In this document: positions 31,951 to 46,900 of the stretch, one piece after another | How the letters are laid out: each line of letters opens with the position of its first letter | Position numbering within the stretch: the stretch's first letter is position 1 | From: Telopea speciosissima | Taxonomy: Eukaryota; Streptophyta; Magnoliopsida; Proteales; Proteaceae | DNA length: 64,000 nucleotides | Assembly (NCBI RefSeq): GCF_018873765.1 | Contig: NC_057921.1 | Span: 67,941,557-68,005,556, forward strand | Direction: 5' to 3' | The notes under the pieces: model-generated | Databases searched by the model: none | What the model was told of the DNA's origin: nothing | The model's input: the letters and a program-made list of their open reading frames with translations, nothing else | Position numbers and translations under genes: made by a program

Positions 31951-34900
31951 ATGCAAAGTGATGGTTCGGATGGAAGTGATATCGCGCTTGGCGCTCACCC
32001 AAGTCCAACTGGTCCAGCTCACCTCGAGAAACAAGAGAACAAGCAGAATACAGCTCAGGCTCAGCAGGAGGGAGGAGGAGCCCAGAGTTCATTGGGAGCG
32101 TCTGCGGGCAACGGTGATCCGACGATGCTTACCGTTGTGATCTCCAGTGAGGAATCGCATGCTCAGGTCCCGGTGTTTCCGGAGCTCAAGACCCATGGCT
32201 TGAAGACCACGGGCACCGACATGGATGAAATAACTGATGTGGCCACTTCTAGGAAAGGTTGCTTGACAAGATGCGAAAGTTCTCACGAACAATGCAGGTA
32301 TTTAGCCTTTCTGTTGCTAAGGCACATGGTGTTATTTGATGGGATTCTGGTGTTTATCTGCAGCGCTATCATTCAAACCTATTATTCCTCCCCAACCCTC
32401 CCTCAACTTTTTCTTCCCCCTCGTGGTCACTTCTCATGCGACGATCTGTTGCAGTTGCAATTCATTATACCTGCCAACGATTTATTTAGTTTCCTTGTCT
32501 TGGGGGTTGGGGGTTTAAATGATCCCACCAGTTTTTGGGACTCATTTGTTGGTCAATAGCAGTTTCACTTGAACTATTCTTGCCTTCTCTTATGAAATAT
32601 TTTGAAGTCGAATTTCATCTTAGAGCCCTCCTCTTCTATCTCTAGTTTGAATTAAATGATGTGTTGTCTAGGTGGAGGTTAGTTGAAACTCTAAGCTGAG
32701 TTGGACCCTTGACCCAGAGTCCAGTGTGTCACATTTCTCTAGGTTCTACAGAATCTAACCCAACCAGAAGAAGTATATTTGAGACCTTGCTTATGCTGAC
32801 TAAATGCTAAAGTACTCCCTGCTCCTTGTCTGCCCCTTTACCAAGGCAAACTTCCTCCAATTTTCCGAGAGATCCCTACCAAAAGGGAAGAATATTCACC
32901 CTGATCTCTGGGCAATCAGCAAATACTTCTAAGACTATCAAGATAATTTCTTGGAGACTTAGGACCTTTAATTGTAGAAGAGGTGTTTTGGAGTCTCCTT
33001 CTGTTTCTCGCAATTTATTTTTTCTTATTACATCAAAACCTTCTTATTCTTCTTCCATTTTGCTTCTCTTGTCATCTTGAGGTGCCTTCTTCCTCAGATT
33101 CACGTACTTTGAGGTTTCAAAGGGTGTGTCAGGTCAAATATTGGTGCAACTGACTATTTGTACAGCTCTCAGCCAACCCCATTTAGCTAAGGCAAGCAGT
33201 TAGACTGACCCTGCATTACTAGGCAACAATATGTCAAACACCATTCCTTAAGCCCTTATGGTAAGGATAGTATGAGCACTTGAGATAGCCCATATAGTCC
33301 ATACGGGTGGGATGCACAGAGGTCATATAGCAAATCGTAGCTTCTGAGCTTTCATTAATTATTAGCACATATCATACTGGCACCATTCCACTTTGAACTT
33401 TTGTATGGCCCAAAACCTGTAAGGAAGGCCCTAGCTGCCCACTCCTAGTCTCCTACGCATTACTGTGTGCTTCTATTAACTGTCTGGAGTATGCTTGTGG
33501 CATTATTCTTGTGTAATCTTGACAAATATCCAAGGAGCCTCATACATGGGCTACGTTGTGCAGAGTATAAAACAATGTATGACAGATTATGCTGTTCATT
33601 ATATTGTGTATCGCAGAATAGATCAATAACCAGCCAATAACCAAACTTGAAGACGACTAGAGAAGCAGAAGAGACAATGGGAGGAAATTGCTGAACCACA
33701 ATAGACTCTGCTTAGTCTGTCATGGTTCCCTGCTGCTTATTTATAACTTAGTAATTAGACTCTTAGTGGAAATCCTACTAAGAATCAATGTCTAATTACA
33801 AGAGGAATAAAAGTAAGACTTAAACTAACAATAACCTACTAACTAAGCTAACCTATACCATGATAGGGGCACTCCCCCTATCGTGACTAACAACTAAACA
33901 ACTAATGTATTGCAGGACATTATTACCCCTATGGTACATATCTTAACATTCCCCCTCAAGCTGGAGCATATAAATCACTCATGCCCAGATTGGAACAGCC
34001 CTTTTGGAAGGCAGGTGATGTAGATAAGTCACCTAAAAGGCTTATTTTATTGGAAATAAGCCTTGGGATGGGTTATGTACGTAATGGGCCTTTAAGTACA
34101 TGTGTTTTCTTTTTAATAGGCCATTTTAATGGGCCTAAAATGTGGGTACAATGTAGGCATACGGGATTAGGCTTAGTAGTCGCTAGGAATTGTGGTTATT
34201 AGTAGTTTTTAATTTCAGCAATGTAATACTCCTACTTATGATAGGAGTTTGTTTTCTCAGTTTTCCTAGTTTGATTAGGAATTACTTTGAAACTTATAAA
34301 TACAATGTAAGGGCTGTTCAGCCTCTCATGTTTGAATGAAATAAAGCTTTTGAGTGCTGTTAGCATGGAGAATCTGTGAGAGTCAGATTGGATGAGATAC
34401 CCAGGCCTGTGATAGGCTTCTTTCCCCTTCTCCCCTGCTCTACCGCCAGCTCTTGTTTGTGGTAGATCTCTGTTCGAAAATCTCAACTTCTGCTGGTGTT
34501 TATTATCTGATTTCTAGAGAGTACACTGTCCTTCACTTGGTGTTTAATTCCTAGTCGCAGGTAAGTGTTAATCGGAGCTTAATTTCAATCTAAAGCAGCC
34601 TGCGGCATACTCTGTTTTGGTTTATTTTCAGCCCATAGTAGATCCTCAATTAAATCCAAACCCCTGGGCTGTTTGCTGTGAAACTTTGGAAGCATAAAGC
34701 CCTACCTAGGACCCATACTCAACCTGGCCTTGGAGCCTATTGGATCAGTCTGTAGGCTGTTTTTTAAAATCTCCCAAACCTGCAAATTTAGGATTCCAGA
34801 ATTTTGGTTTTCAAAGTTAATTTCAATCCATCTTTTGGATTGTTAAGAAGCCTTAGGGCTTTGATGTAAATTACTGAGATTGAGGTCTGATCCAAATTTC

Positions 34901-37900
34901 AGGCCAATCTGTTGGTTGGATTGAAATAAATTTCAGTTCTACTGCTTTTGAGATCTCCGCCCATGAGATCACCATTTCCTAAATTACTTACAAACCGCTC
35001 ATTGGATCATTCCCAAGGGTTCTTATCCTTCCTATTAACTATCATTTCCTAGTGTTTGGTGTTATTTTGAGAGGTTTGAATTTTCAATCAATTTTCGGGT
35101 TTCTATTTGAGTGGGGTTTTGACTTGGGATCCTGTCCGGGAGGGTTTTAGAGTTGTTCCTACCTACCCCTCCACCAATTGGACTAAAAAGAGCCTTGGTA
35201 AACATGTCTCTCAGCTTATCAGTAAAAGAAACAAATAGAGTTTCAATCAACTTCTTCATAACAATATTCCTCATAAAATGACAATCAACTTCAATGTGCT
35301 TGGTTCTGTCATGAAACACAAGATTATTAGCAATGTAGATAGCTGATTGATTATCACAAAACATCATTTTAGGCTTGATAACCGGAAACCCCAACTCTTG
35401 CATCAGTGATTTTAACCACATCAACTCGGTTGTTGTATGAGCTATAGTCCGATACTCAGCCTCAGTTCTGGATCTCGCCATCGTTGTTTGCTTCTTGCTT
35501 CTTCAAGTGATAAGGTTGCCATCAATAATTGTACAATAACATATGGTAGACCTCCTATCACCATCAGTTCCAACCCAGTCTGCATCAGAGTTTCCGACTG
35601 GATCAACACGATGATGGGGTCCTTGGAGCTCCCTTTAGATATCTTAATATCTAACTTACTGCCTCCTAGTGAGTCTTCTTAGGTGACTCCATGAATTGAC
35701 TAATAACTCCAATAGCAAAAGATCTATCAGGTATGGTAATGGTAAGGTAAATAAGTTTCCCAATTAACCTCCTGTACCGGTGCTTGTCATCATGTGTCCC
35801 AAACTTCTGGTGCGGATCCGTAGGGGTATCAACTAGTTTAGAAGCAAGCATACGGGTCTTAGACAAGACATTTAGCACATATTTTCTTTGTGACAAACTA
35901 ATCCCTTTCTTATCAATACTAAGAAAATACCTGAGGACACCCAAGTCTTTCATCTGAAAATGTTGATGTAAATAAGTTTTTACCTCTGTAATCTCGGAAG
36001 CATCATCCCCAGATACAATAATGCCATCAACATAAACAACCAATACAACCATTCTAGAACCTCGACGTCAAACAAATACAAAGTGATCAAAATAACATTG
36101 TGAAAACTCGCACCGAGTAATAATAGAGCTGAACTTGTCGAATCAGGCTCTAGGTGACTGTTTCAACCCATTAATTGCCTTGTATAGCTTTCAAACTCTG
36201 AGAAATCTCCCCCTGAGCAACATACCATGGACGTCTCTCCATATACACCTCATGTAAGTCACCATATAAGAATGCATTCTTGATATCCAATTGATATAAA
36301 GGCTAGTCTAAATTCACAGTTATGGAGATAAGCACACGAACCGAATTTAGGCTAGCAAGGAGTGAGAAACTCCAAATGAGGATGCAATATTGGTATTGCT
36401 AGAAGACACTTTTGCACTATTACCATCAGACACAGTGGTATCAGGTAATTGTGGAGCCCACTCTGGTGGACCATGTTTAGCCCAACAGGTATCAACTATA
36501 TGATTGGGCTTCCCACAAAATGAACATTGTCTGGCGGGTTGGTCACCCTGCTGTCCACCTGTATTAAGACCACCACGGCCACGACCTCCCTATGAACCAC
36601 ACCCTCTCCTAGAGAAAGTTGATCCTCGGCCATGGCCAGCGACAAATGCAGAACTGTCCTTAAAAGAGGGTGAGTTGTCAGCTTTGGAAAGAGTAACTAT
36701 GCGTTGATGACTCATTAAGGGAAGGCACCTTCTTCCCAACAAGCAACTGGCTCTTAACAGACTAATAATCTGAATTTATTCTGGCCATAAACTTTGCAAT
36801 GTGAAATTCCTTCCTCTGAATTTTTAGTGTTCTAGATTAGTAGTAAGAGGCTGATGAATATTGAGCTCCTCTGTCATACCCTTAAAAGCATTGAAGTACT
36901 CGTTCAAAGACTTGTCCCCTGCTTGAAGTTAAAATTTTTATTATAGAAATCCTAAATGCTTGATATATTCTTCTATTGGGAGAAGGTTTGCTTCAAATCA
37001 TCCCACACTCTTTTTGCAGTGGTGTAGAACATGACATTGGCGGCAATAGTAGGATCCATATTGTTCCATAACCATATGAGAAGGGTGTCATTCCCAAGCA
37101 TCCTCTCCTCATTAGCTTTCATATTAGAATGTTCTTTGGAATCAGTAGGAGGAGGTTCAAATTGGAAGTACTTCAACTTCCTTTTCGTATTAATATAAAC
37201 CTTAACTGCCTGAGCCCATAGTACATAATTAGCAACTGCATTGAGTTTGATATTGTGATCTAGATATTCACATTGTCAGGGGTAGATTTGGGATCAGCCT
37301 TCATGCAACAAACTGAAACAATACCAATAACACCACCTAGTCTGATATAATATAATAGGAGGGAATACAAACCCCACAAGGCTGCACCTGATCTGATAAG
37401 AACTCACCAAACAGCAGTACCAACTAGCAAGGAAAACCTTGAATCAGCCCAGAATTTTGTGTGATATTTAATAGTAGCAGGATCTGGTGTCAGATGACCA
37501 CCAGATTTGGATCGAAGGATCTACAAAAACTAGGGAACAATGCCCTGGAAAATAGAATGATCTGGTGGACACTGTAGTTATTGCAGGAGTCAATTCTATG
37601 AAAGAATAGTCCAAAAGCAGAGTATCGCAGTCTGAAACGGAGAAAATAAATTACCAAAAATAGGAGCTCTGATTGGCTCCAAACCTGGATCGAGCGAGCT
37701 ATTACAGAAGGGCAAAAATGCCTTAAAATAGCCAAGAGATCTGCTGCTCAGATCCAAAGTAATTTCAGGATTAGAATATCTGAAAAATTACCTCAAAACA
37801 GGGTATCGCATGGAGTGAGACTGATAGGTGAACCGAAATTACATATATCAACAAGGTTGATCAGCACCAAATCCAGATTGAATGTACCTCGAAAAAGGGT

Positions 37901-40900
37901 CAGTCAACCCTGAAAAACTGAGAAGAATCTGCTGGCCTGATAGAAATTAATTTGAGATCTCGATAGCCATTAAAAAAAAAAAAGAACTTACCACAAGCTT
38001 GTATGTGCAAATAATTTGAATCCAGTCGATCGATCACTCCATGGAAAGCATGGAATAGGTAGTAGAGACCCTAGTTTATCATCTATCACCATCAACTAGG
38101 ATCTGAAATAGATATTACTATATTAGGCAGCATAGGTTGCTGCAACCCATGCACAAAGACTATTAAACTTTCTAAACCAGAATCAAATGTAGAGACTGAT
38201 TATTGATGGAACTCTGATACCATGCAACAGAGAATAGATCAACAAGCAGACCATAACCAAACTTGAAGACTAGCGAAGAAGAAGATACGATGGGAGAAGA
38301 TTGCTGAACCACGATAGCCTCAGCTTATTCTATCGTGGTACCCTGCAGCTTATTTATAACTTAGCTATTAAACTGTTAGTAGAAATCCTACTAAGAGTCA
38401 ATGTCTAATTACAAGAGGAATAAAAGTAAGATTTAAATTAACAATGAACTACTAAGCTAACTACCACGATAGGGACACTCCCCCTATCGTGACTAATGAC
38501 TATTTTACTGCAGGACATTATTACCCTTGTGGTACATATGTTGACATATTGGTCATGTGCCATTTTGTGCACATTCACCAAACAACAAATTCCACTTACT
38601 GCACAACAAGAGCAAAACAATGAAGGAACCTTCGGGCCAACAAGGGAATGCTTATTCCATATATAAAACCTCACATGCCAAGTTACACCACAAAAGGATG
38701 TGAATGGAAACCCATGGGGACCTGTTTTCTCGCCTTGATAGCTATAGAGTAAGGTGTGGTTACTGGTTCTTTGCCTTTTTTTCCTCCGATCCTGAGTTGT
38801 TTTTGACTAAGGTTCAGTGTTGCCCCTTTCTACTGGGGACACTGTACTGGTCTCTGTAGAGGTGTAACATTTGCCACTATCCCCTCTCCCCCACATATAA
38901 ACATTTTTGTGGGCCAAAGTTACACAGGAGGGCTGTCCTGATAAGCTTGTCAGAACGGTCATGTGGTAGATTGAATGGAACCCCAAATTTGTGGATGGGT
39001 AGACTCCAAGGTCCCCTGCCTACATGTCAAGTTTTTGTCCAAACATTAGAGACTAGAAGAGTGGACACATATGAATGGCTAGAAAAACAAGGATGCTTGG
39101 ACATACATGGGCAGGTATTTAATTGAATTTGAGTCTGAAATTTGATACATGGTTAATTCATAAGGTGTACAATTTATCCAATGGTCAGTTGGTCAAAACC
39201 AACTGTCCATGTGGCTAGAAGCAGGTGGACCATCCTGCTAAGCTTATCAAGATGGATCATCTCTTATGAACTTTTGCTTTTTCTTAATCTTTACATGAAT
39301 AACAAATATACACGCATATTACTCATAAAGTCATTCATAGGCCCATGACCAACTTATGTTGCCTTGCCCTTTTAATTCTTTAGTTAAATGATCAGAAATT
39401 AGTATTTATCGTTTGTTGATGCACATCTTATTTCAAAACTTTAGAAACATTTGAATAATTCTTGCTCAATGATCCAGTTTAGGAGCCAGTGGACCGAGTG
39501 ATTCTGAATATTTGATGTTCAACACCAAGGTTCAGCTTTAAGCTTGTATTTGTTAGCACTAATCATGGATGAGGTGACTGGAGACATTCAAGATCAGATC
39601 CCTTGGTGCATGCTTTTTGCAGATGATTTTGTTTTGGTGGATGAAACAAATATTGATATAAATGCAAAGGTGGATTTATGGAGATCAACCTTGGAGTCAA
39701 AAGGTTTTAAGATAAGTAGAACAAAAACAGAGTATATGATGTGTAATTTGGTAACAACAGGATTGAGAGTGGGGTGGTGAAAATTGATGATTGGACGTTA
39801 CCACAAAGTGATAACTTTAGATACGTAGGTTCAATTATGAATAAAGAAGGAGAAAGTGAGGATGATATTATACATAGAATTAGAATAGGATTGATGAAAT
39901 GGAGGAGTGCATCCATACTGTTGTGGGATTGACGTATCCCTTTAAAACTCACAAGGAAATTTATAGAACAGTTATACGACCAACAATGACATGTGGGGCT
40001 GAATGTTGGGCAGTGAAGAAAAAATATTTAAACAAACTTAATGTGGATGAAATGAGGATGCTGTTGTGGATAAGTGGTAAAACTAGAAAAGATAAAATAA
40101 AGAATGAACAAGTTAAACCTGGGGGTTACCCCTATTCATGATAAGTTGCAAGAAACTCGTCTAAGATGGCATGGACATGTGCAATGGAGGGTTTTTGATA
40201 CAAATAAGTCACCTAGAGTGCTTATTTTATTGGAAATAAGCTTTGGGTTGGGTTATATAGGTGTTGGGCCTTCGATCCCATGGGTTTTCTTTATAATGAG
40301 CCACTTTGATGGGCCTAAAATATGGGTAGAAAGTAGGAAAACAGGATTTACTTTACTAGTTTAGTTTGAGTCCTGTTTTGAGTCAGTTTCTCACATTATT
40401 ATAGTTTCCTAGTCAGTTTGTGTTACCTTATTAGTTAAAGATTGGGTTAGGCCTTACCTTTTTAGTGTTTGAGTGAGTTTTTTAGTCTTCTATATAAGCT
40501 TGTAAGGGGCTGCAGCCTTGTACTCAGATTTGATTAATGAGATTGAGGGAGAAAAAAAACATAGCTTTGTGCTTTGCTCTGTGAGATAGTATGGTGAGAT
40601 GCCATTAGTGAGTGACCAAAATACGGTGAGAGGCCGTGAGTGAGAGACCCGAGTCTGAGAGAGACTACCCTATACCTTCTTCAATTTCTTGTTTTTTATT
40701 TTATTGTTCTGAAATTCCATGCAAATCTGAGAACTTATCGAAGTATTTACTGTTGCTGGACCTGAAGTTTGCGATCCTCTTGTTGACTGGTTATCACTTG
40801 TGACTGGTCTACATTACCTTTGAATGCCCAAGTACGGAGAAGTGATATATTTCAAATTGAAGGAGCAAAACCTAAAATAACCATAGAAGTAGTGGTGAGG

Positions 40901-43900
40901 AAAGACGTGTAATTTAGGACTGGAATCTTGTATGGTTTTGAATAGAGCTGATTGTAGAAACAGGATCCATGTAGCCGATCCCATTTAGTTGGGATAAAAC
41001 TGAGTTGAGTAGATGCTCATGTCTTCTAGAAATTTGTATCTTAAAGAGATTTTCTGCCACTGCAAATTATAGGTTTTTTAAGGGGGATTTATAGATTCAT
41101 GTAAATAAGCTAGTAGCAAACCCAGGATTCCGTTCTTTGCACTTGAATGTGATTTGTTATTCCCTTCTTTCCCCCCCCCACCTCCCACCCTGCGGCTCCC
41201 TGGTTGGAAATTTTGAATGGGTTATCTGTTATGAGATCTCAAGGGTTCATAGATTCTGCAATTAGCACCATCGCCAACTAATAGGCCTCACCTTCTCTTA
41301 TTCAAAAGATATTCTTTACAAGGTTCACATTCTTCATGTGTAAGTAGACACAGTGGTTAGTGGGTAAAACAGATTCTGACTTGAAACAGTGGTCTACATT
41401 CATTTACATTACCAACTTAGCAAGGCTTGTATATGTTGTGGTAAAATGGATCTTCCTGTGTTCTTTTAAGACTTCTGTACAACTTATTATCAACAACGGT
41501 ACCAGTCAAGGTTCGTAATCTAGATAATGTAGTCCTAGATAGGTAGGAGACCTACTAGGAGCCAAGCAACCAGGACCTGTTGAGCTGCTGGATCGATGGG
41601 GGCAGAAATATAGTTGTCACGGCGTCACGGCGATCCAAGTCGGTGGAGGGGTGTCACGTCGATATATCGACATAACGCCATGGCGAGCATGTCGACCATG
41701 TTTTATTTTTTATTTTCTCTATTTTTAATGTCATTTAGTATGCTATAATATATGTCCTATAACATCAAAAATTCACATGAAAGTGTACTACTAATATACT
41801 ATGGTTTAATTCATGAAAGTGTAATATCCATTAGTGTATATGCAAGTATGAAAATATAGATTAGCCTATCAAATAATTGAAAGCAATAGTAAAAATCAAA
41901 TGATAGGCTAAGAAGCCTGCAACTGCAAGGCAAGAAGCAGAAACAGAAAACCGAGAGGTTGTGTGCAAGCCTGCAAGGCTGCAAGTGCAAGGCAACAAGA
42001 AGAAAAAAGGGAAAAAAAAAAAAACTGAGGTCTGTGACTGTAAGCAAGCCTGCAACTGCAAGGCAAGAAGAAGAAAAAAGAAAAAAAAAACAGAGAGTAC
42101 TATGGCTGTAACTGGAATAAATCCCTCCCCCCCCCCCTCTGTCTCTCGACTATCTCCCTGTCTCTGTGACTGTACAAGCAGTTGCGAAGAAGGAAAAAAA
42201 AAACCCAAGTGGCCCCCCTCTGTCTCTCGACTATCTCCCTCTCTGTGACTGTACAAGCAGTTGCGAAGAAGAAAAGAGAAAAAAAACAAAAAAAAAACCG
42301 AGAGGACTACTAACTGAAATAAATCCCCCCCCTTCTCTCTCGACTCTCTCCCTGTCTCTGTGTGTGTAACTGCGTATGTGTGGCTGTGCAAGACAAGAAG
42401 AAAAAAAAAAAAAAAAAAGGATACTACTAGTACTGGCTGTAATCACTAATCATCACCGGAGGGCGGAGGCTGGGAGGAGAAGAACTGAAGAAGAAGAAGT
42501 TAAGAAGAAGAAGAGGACTGCCTGGGAGGAGAAGAACAGAAGAACTGAACTGAAAGATTGAGTTGCAGGAGGACTGGGAGGAGGAAGAAGAACCAAATTA
42601 AACAAAATAATAAAAACTTACTTGCCTGGAGTCTTGGAGGTTGCCGGAGGTGTTCGCAATTTCGAACTTCGAAGGAGTGAAGAACTCTCTTTGCCGAGAG
42701 TTGCAGGAAGCCAGGAACTAAAGCCAAAGTCGCCGCTTGCCGGAATCTCGATCCTCTGTCTCGACTCTCGAACTTTTTTTGCCTTTTGCGATATCTATTT
42801 CCCCCTAATTAGGGTAATAAGTTTGATGTTTTTAATTTTTATGATAAATTGATAATGTGTATTCCAGGTGCATATTTTCAAGTTACACCTCCAATAGACA
42901 TTAACAAAAAAGCATTTAAGCTATTAAATGGTTTAAAAAAAAAAAAATTTAAGTTACATTCAAATGTACAAATATTGACCGATATGCCAATATATCGTGG
43001 TATGGCATCCGTGGCGACGCCATGGAAGCCATATCGGACGATATTTTTACATTCACCATGGCGTAGCTCGATATGTGACTTCACCCAGCGCCAGGACGCC
43101 ATGGCGACGCCATGACAACTATGGGCAGAATTGAGGTCTTATGTCAATTTTAGGGTTAGGGTTAGGTCAATGAGGGTGTTTCTTATATGGTAAAGCTAGG
43201 CAGGTGTAGGGGAGTCTAATGAAATAGGTTTTATAGGTTTTGGATGGTTAGAAGTAGGTTAGATGGATCTGGGCTGCAATTAGGGTTAGGGTTTTGGGTT
43301 TTGGAAAAGATGTAAGTGATGGAATCTAGGGTTTAGAGGTGGAATTAGGGCAAGGGCTTCAGGTCGAGTCCTCTAGGGGTAGAGGGGATAACTCGGCCAA
43401 GGTATGGAGGTATTTGGATGGCTGGAATAGTCTAGGTGGATTTTAGGGTTTTGGGAAATTTAAGGGAGATGAGGGGAATTAGGGTTTAGATGTTGGGATG
43501 GGCCTGAGGTTAGGATCGAGTGGAGGAGATGTACTAGGGATGCTGTGGTTTGAATTTGAAATGATTCTGATTGTGGAATAATGCTGGACAGATTTGTTAA
43601 GGTCTAGGACTCTAGGGTTTAATGCATTGATGGGTTTTAACGGTGGATGACAAGGGGGATCAATGGGGCTAGGTTTAGAGGAATAGAAGAAGAAGAAGAA
43701 TGGCTAATTACAATAACCACTTACTTGGAATTGCAGGTCTTCAATGGCAGTAGCTTGAAGACAAGTAGCAGGTCCTCCCGATCTACAAGATGCAAGGAGG
43801 CAACTAGAGATCCACCAGTCCCTTCACCTTGATATTACTCACAAGGCAGCAGCGCAACAGAGCAAGGCAGTAAGCAAGAGATTGATTTTTGAATTCTGAA

Positions 43901-46900
43901 TTGTGGGGGAGCCTCCCACGAATTGTTTTATTTATAACCTGGCCAATGGCCTAATTCCTATTCAACATAGGAGTTTGAATCACCAGGCCGATTCCTAATA
44001 CAAATACAAATCACTCCCTCTTTAGAAATCGTGGAGGGGTGTGGGGACTAAAAAAAACAATTTAAAATAAAAGAATATTCCCTAAGCTATAAAAGAATAA
44101 AATCACTTAAATTGGACCATGGTTTGAACCGGTTCAATTTAAGTTTACAAATAGATTAAAAATAAACAAAGTATGGAAATTACTAATGCAAAAATAAACT
44201 AAAGCTCCAAACACTTGGCCCTACTCCTAGGGCTGCTTCTTCTTCTTATGCTTGCAGATGTAGGCCCTTGGATCTGACTCGGGATCTGATACCGATCCGG
44301 ATCGGTCAAAATCAGCTTGGATCAGTCAAAAAAGACAAAAATTCCAGGTTTTACTAGATCAGGCTTGGATCGGTCAAAAATATTGATAAAATACTAAAAA
44401 ATTGTACATTACGACCCTCCCCAGACCCGCAGCGGCGGGAGTCTCGTGCACTGGGTTAGTACTAAAAATTTGTACGGATCAGTCAAAAAACCCCCCAAAA
44501 ATGAAAAGTATCGGATCGGATCAGCCGATCCAGGAATACCTTGCCAGATTGGTCTAATCTTGGGATAAGTCTTGGGATAAGTCATGCCCGCTGCCAATCC
44601 GATCCGAGATTAAGAACCATGGTACCAGTGGTTGGTTAGAAGGTTCCAAATTCTTCTCTTAAGTTACCTGCAAGGCCAATGTTATCCATGGAGTGAATTA
44701 AGATATACATATTTCTACAGGACGAAGTCCAATTGTGTATGTGTTCCTGATGAAATGGTTCCGGTTGATGAGACTAGAAAAGGGTAAGGGTCAAGTTAGA
44801 TGTGTAGAAAGCTTTTAAATCAGATGGTTTTAAAATAAGCTGGACTAGAACAAAATATATGGATTGTGATTTTAGTGCAAATGAAATTAGAAAATAGGTT
44901 GCTTTAGACTGATTACCAAGGATACCCCCCACTCTCAAAATAAAAAAGAATATCCCCATGTGATTATTTTCATTATCTTGGTTCAATCAGAAATAAGGAT
45001 GAGGACAAGAGATAATAAAGAGGATGTTGCTCAAATCAGAGCTCGTGGGAAGTAGACGAGACTGGACAGTAGCTTCTTGAGTATTCAATGACTGACACAA
45101 TACATTAAACTATAGGAAACTCTAATTAGATGGCTATAAGATTTGAATGTGAGAAAAAAAAAATTTATATATGCAAAAAATGGTTGTAGTAATGGTAGGA
45201 TGTTAAGATAGCAGGTAACGATTCCAGGAAGGATAGAATCAGAAATGATTGTTTTGATGAAAATAGGAATAGCAATAGATGATAAGATGAGGCCAAATTT
45301 GATCATATGTGGTGAACTACAACAAACGCAGCAGTAAGGAGTGATATGGTGCAGAATGTTTGAGGAATAAAAGGGCGAGGGGAAGCCAAAGTTATGTACT
45401 ATGGTGAGAAAGTTGAGTTCTGGAATGGTGGAATAGTATTTATGTGGCATCCCCAAGTTGTTGGAATATGGCTTGGTGAGTTTGAATTCATGTATGTCCA
45501 TGCACGTCTACAGTACTCTGACCACTATTGCGCACACTCACATGGTCTTGGATTTTTCAAAGCTCTACTTTGCCTCTTGGCCGCTGAAACTTGACATGTG
45601 AGCAAGGGAACTAGGGTCTACCTGTTCTCAAAATTTGGACCCCTTCTGATTTTCCATGTGGCAAATTTTTAAGGCTGTTTAGGAAAGGCTTCCTAAATGG
45701 ACTGTGTAGGAAAATTATCCCCAAATTAACTTTGAAACATTGGGTTGAGGACCTGACTTCCACCTTTTCTCTATATTCTATTTTCCTATTATGTTTTTTG
45801 CAACCAGGAGAAATATTTGATAACGAGACAATTAATGACTTCTCGCTCTATCACTGCTGATTGCACAACTAATGCACTATTTAATCAACCTTAATACAAG
45901 AATGGCACAGATTTTTGAGGACCTCTTTTCCAATAGCTGAAACTTCCCACATTTTGGTTTGTACTCTTCCGATCCAGAACCCATCTAATTTGGCCCAAAC
46001 CTTTATAATTGAAAGGAAAACTGAACTGGCCAAGAACAATTTATAAAGCAGTTGGAAGGCATAAAATGAAGTTGAGGGTGTTGAAAGAACAAGGCAAAAC
46101 ATAAAAATGATTTCGTTTATGAGAAAATGCATGACTACTTATGATTTAAGAGAAATATTGACCCTATAAAGCCGAAAGGCAGAACAGGTTCCTACAGCTG
46201 TTCCCTAGTAATTGGCTTAAGGCTTATTTGAGTTTAATTGAGTTTTTTGTGTTCTAAATTCCTACACCTTTCTCTTTCCTAGTTGCATAAATTATAAGTT
46301 CAAGTCACCTACATTTCCAAGTCAAAATTAAATATAGTGCTCAATGGAGAATTCTGGCTTCTTCATTGAGTGTTTGTCTCTAATTGTCACTGACTTCTTT
46401 GTTTTCCTCTTGTTTTTGGTGGATTAAATTGTTCTTGCTTGTTCTACTCCATGCATCCTTTCTTACATTTATGTAGGAGATATCATACCTTGTTGCTTGC
46501 CTGTGAATAACATAGGTTTGAAGGTGAATCCCCTCCTGGTGTCTCACAAATTCCATGTGTAAATAACCATTTCTCTCAATGTTGTGGTCTGGCTCTGGTC
46601 AGGATGTAATCCAAAGTATGCATGCTATGGAAGGATTATATGTTCTTATCTGCTCTTTGGTAGGGGTGGCAGTGGGCACCCATTTCCTTGCCTTACCTGT
46701 CCCTAAAATGGCAGGATGGCTAAGAATTTCATTCCCTATAAGAAAACTGGAAGGTTATGGTATGAAATTCTTACACTCCCTGTATATCCATATACCCATC
46801 CAGATGGGGCAAATTAATTTTACTCCACACACACACACACACACACCCACCCTAATCTACCCGGATACACTCAAGTCTTGAGCCTGTAGCCCCTTTGGAA

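Larger units (their letters stand above)
33607..38546 (-). mobile_element. Ty1/copia retrotransposon, internally deleted, inside intron 1 of the RING-CH gene
   Basis: Two similar LTRs (33607-33948 and 38223-38546) lie in direct orientation, bounded by the perfect duplication TATTG (33602-33606 and 38547-38551). On the - strand it starts with the right LTR, then a tRNA-Met PBS, gag, part of RT, RNase H, PPT and the left LTR. Gag is followed almost directly by the middle of RT, so protease, integrase and the RT N-terminus are deleted. A second element sits in the end of pol (34014-35163). It lies antisense to the host gene. Confidence 0.92.

Noticed and set aside
41861-42391. 176-residue - strand frame and neighbouring Lys/Phe-rich frames
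   Set aside because: They translate the A/T tracts and CT repeats of the hAT-like element; low complexity, no family.
43140-43165. Telomere-like ttagggttagggttagg text
   Set aside because: Only about two to three units, surrounded by GGGTTT-rich but irregular sequence; too short for an interstitial telomere array.
45085-45501. 138-residue - strand frame in intron 1 of the RING-CH gene
   Set aside because: Its composition is that of AT-rich random sequence and it matches no TE or host family.
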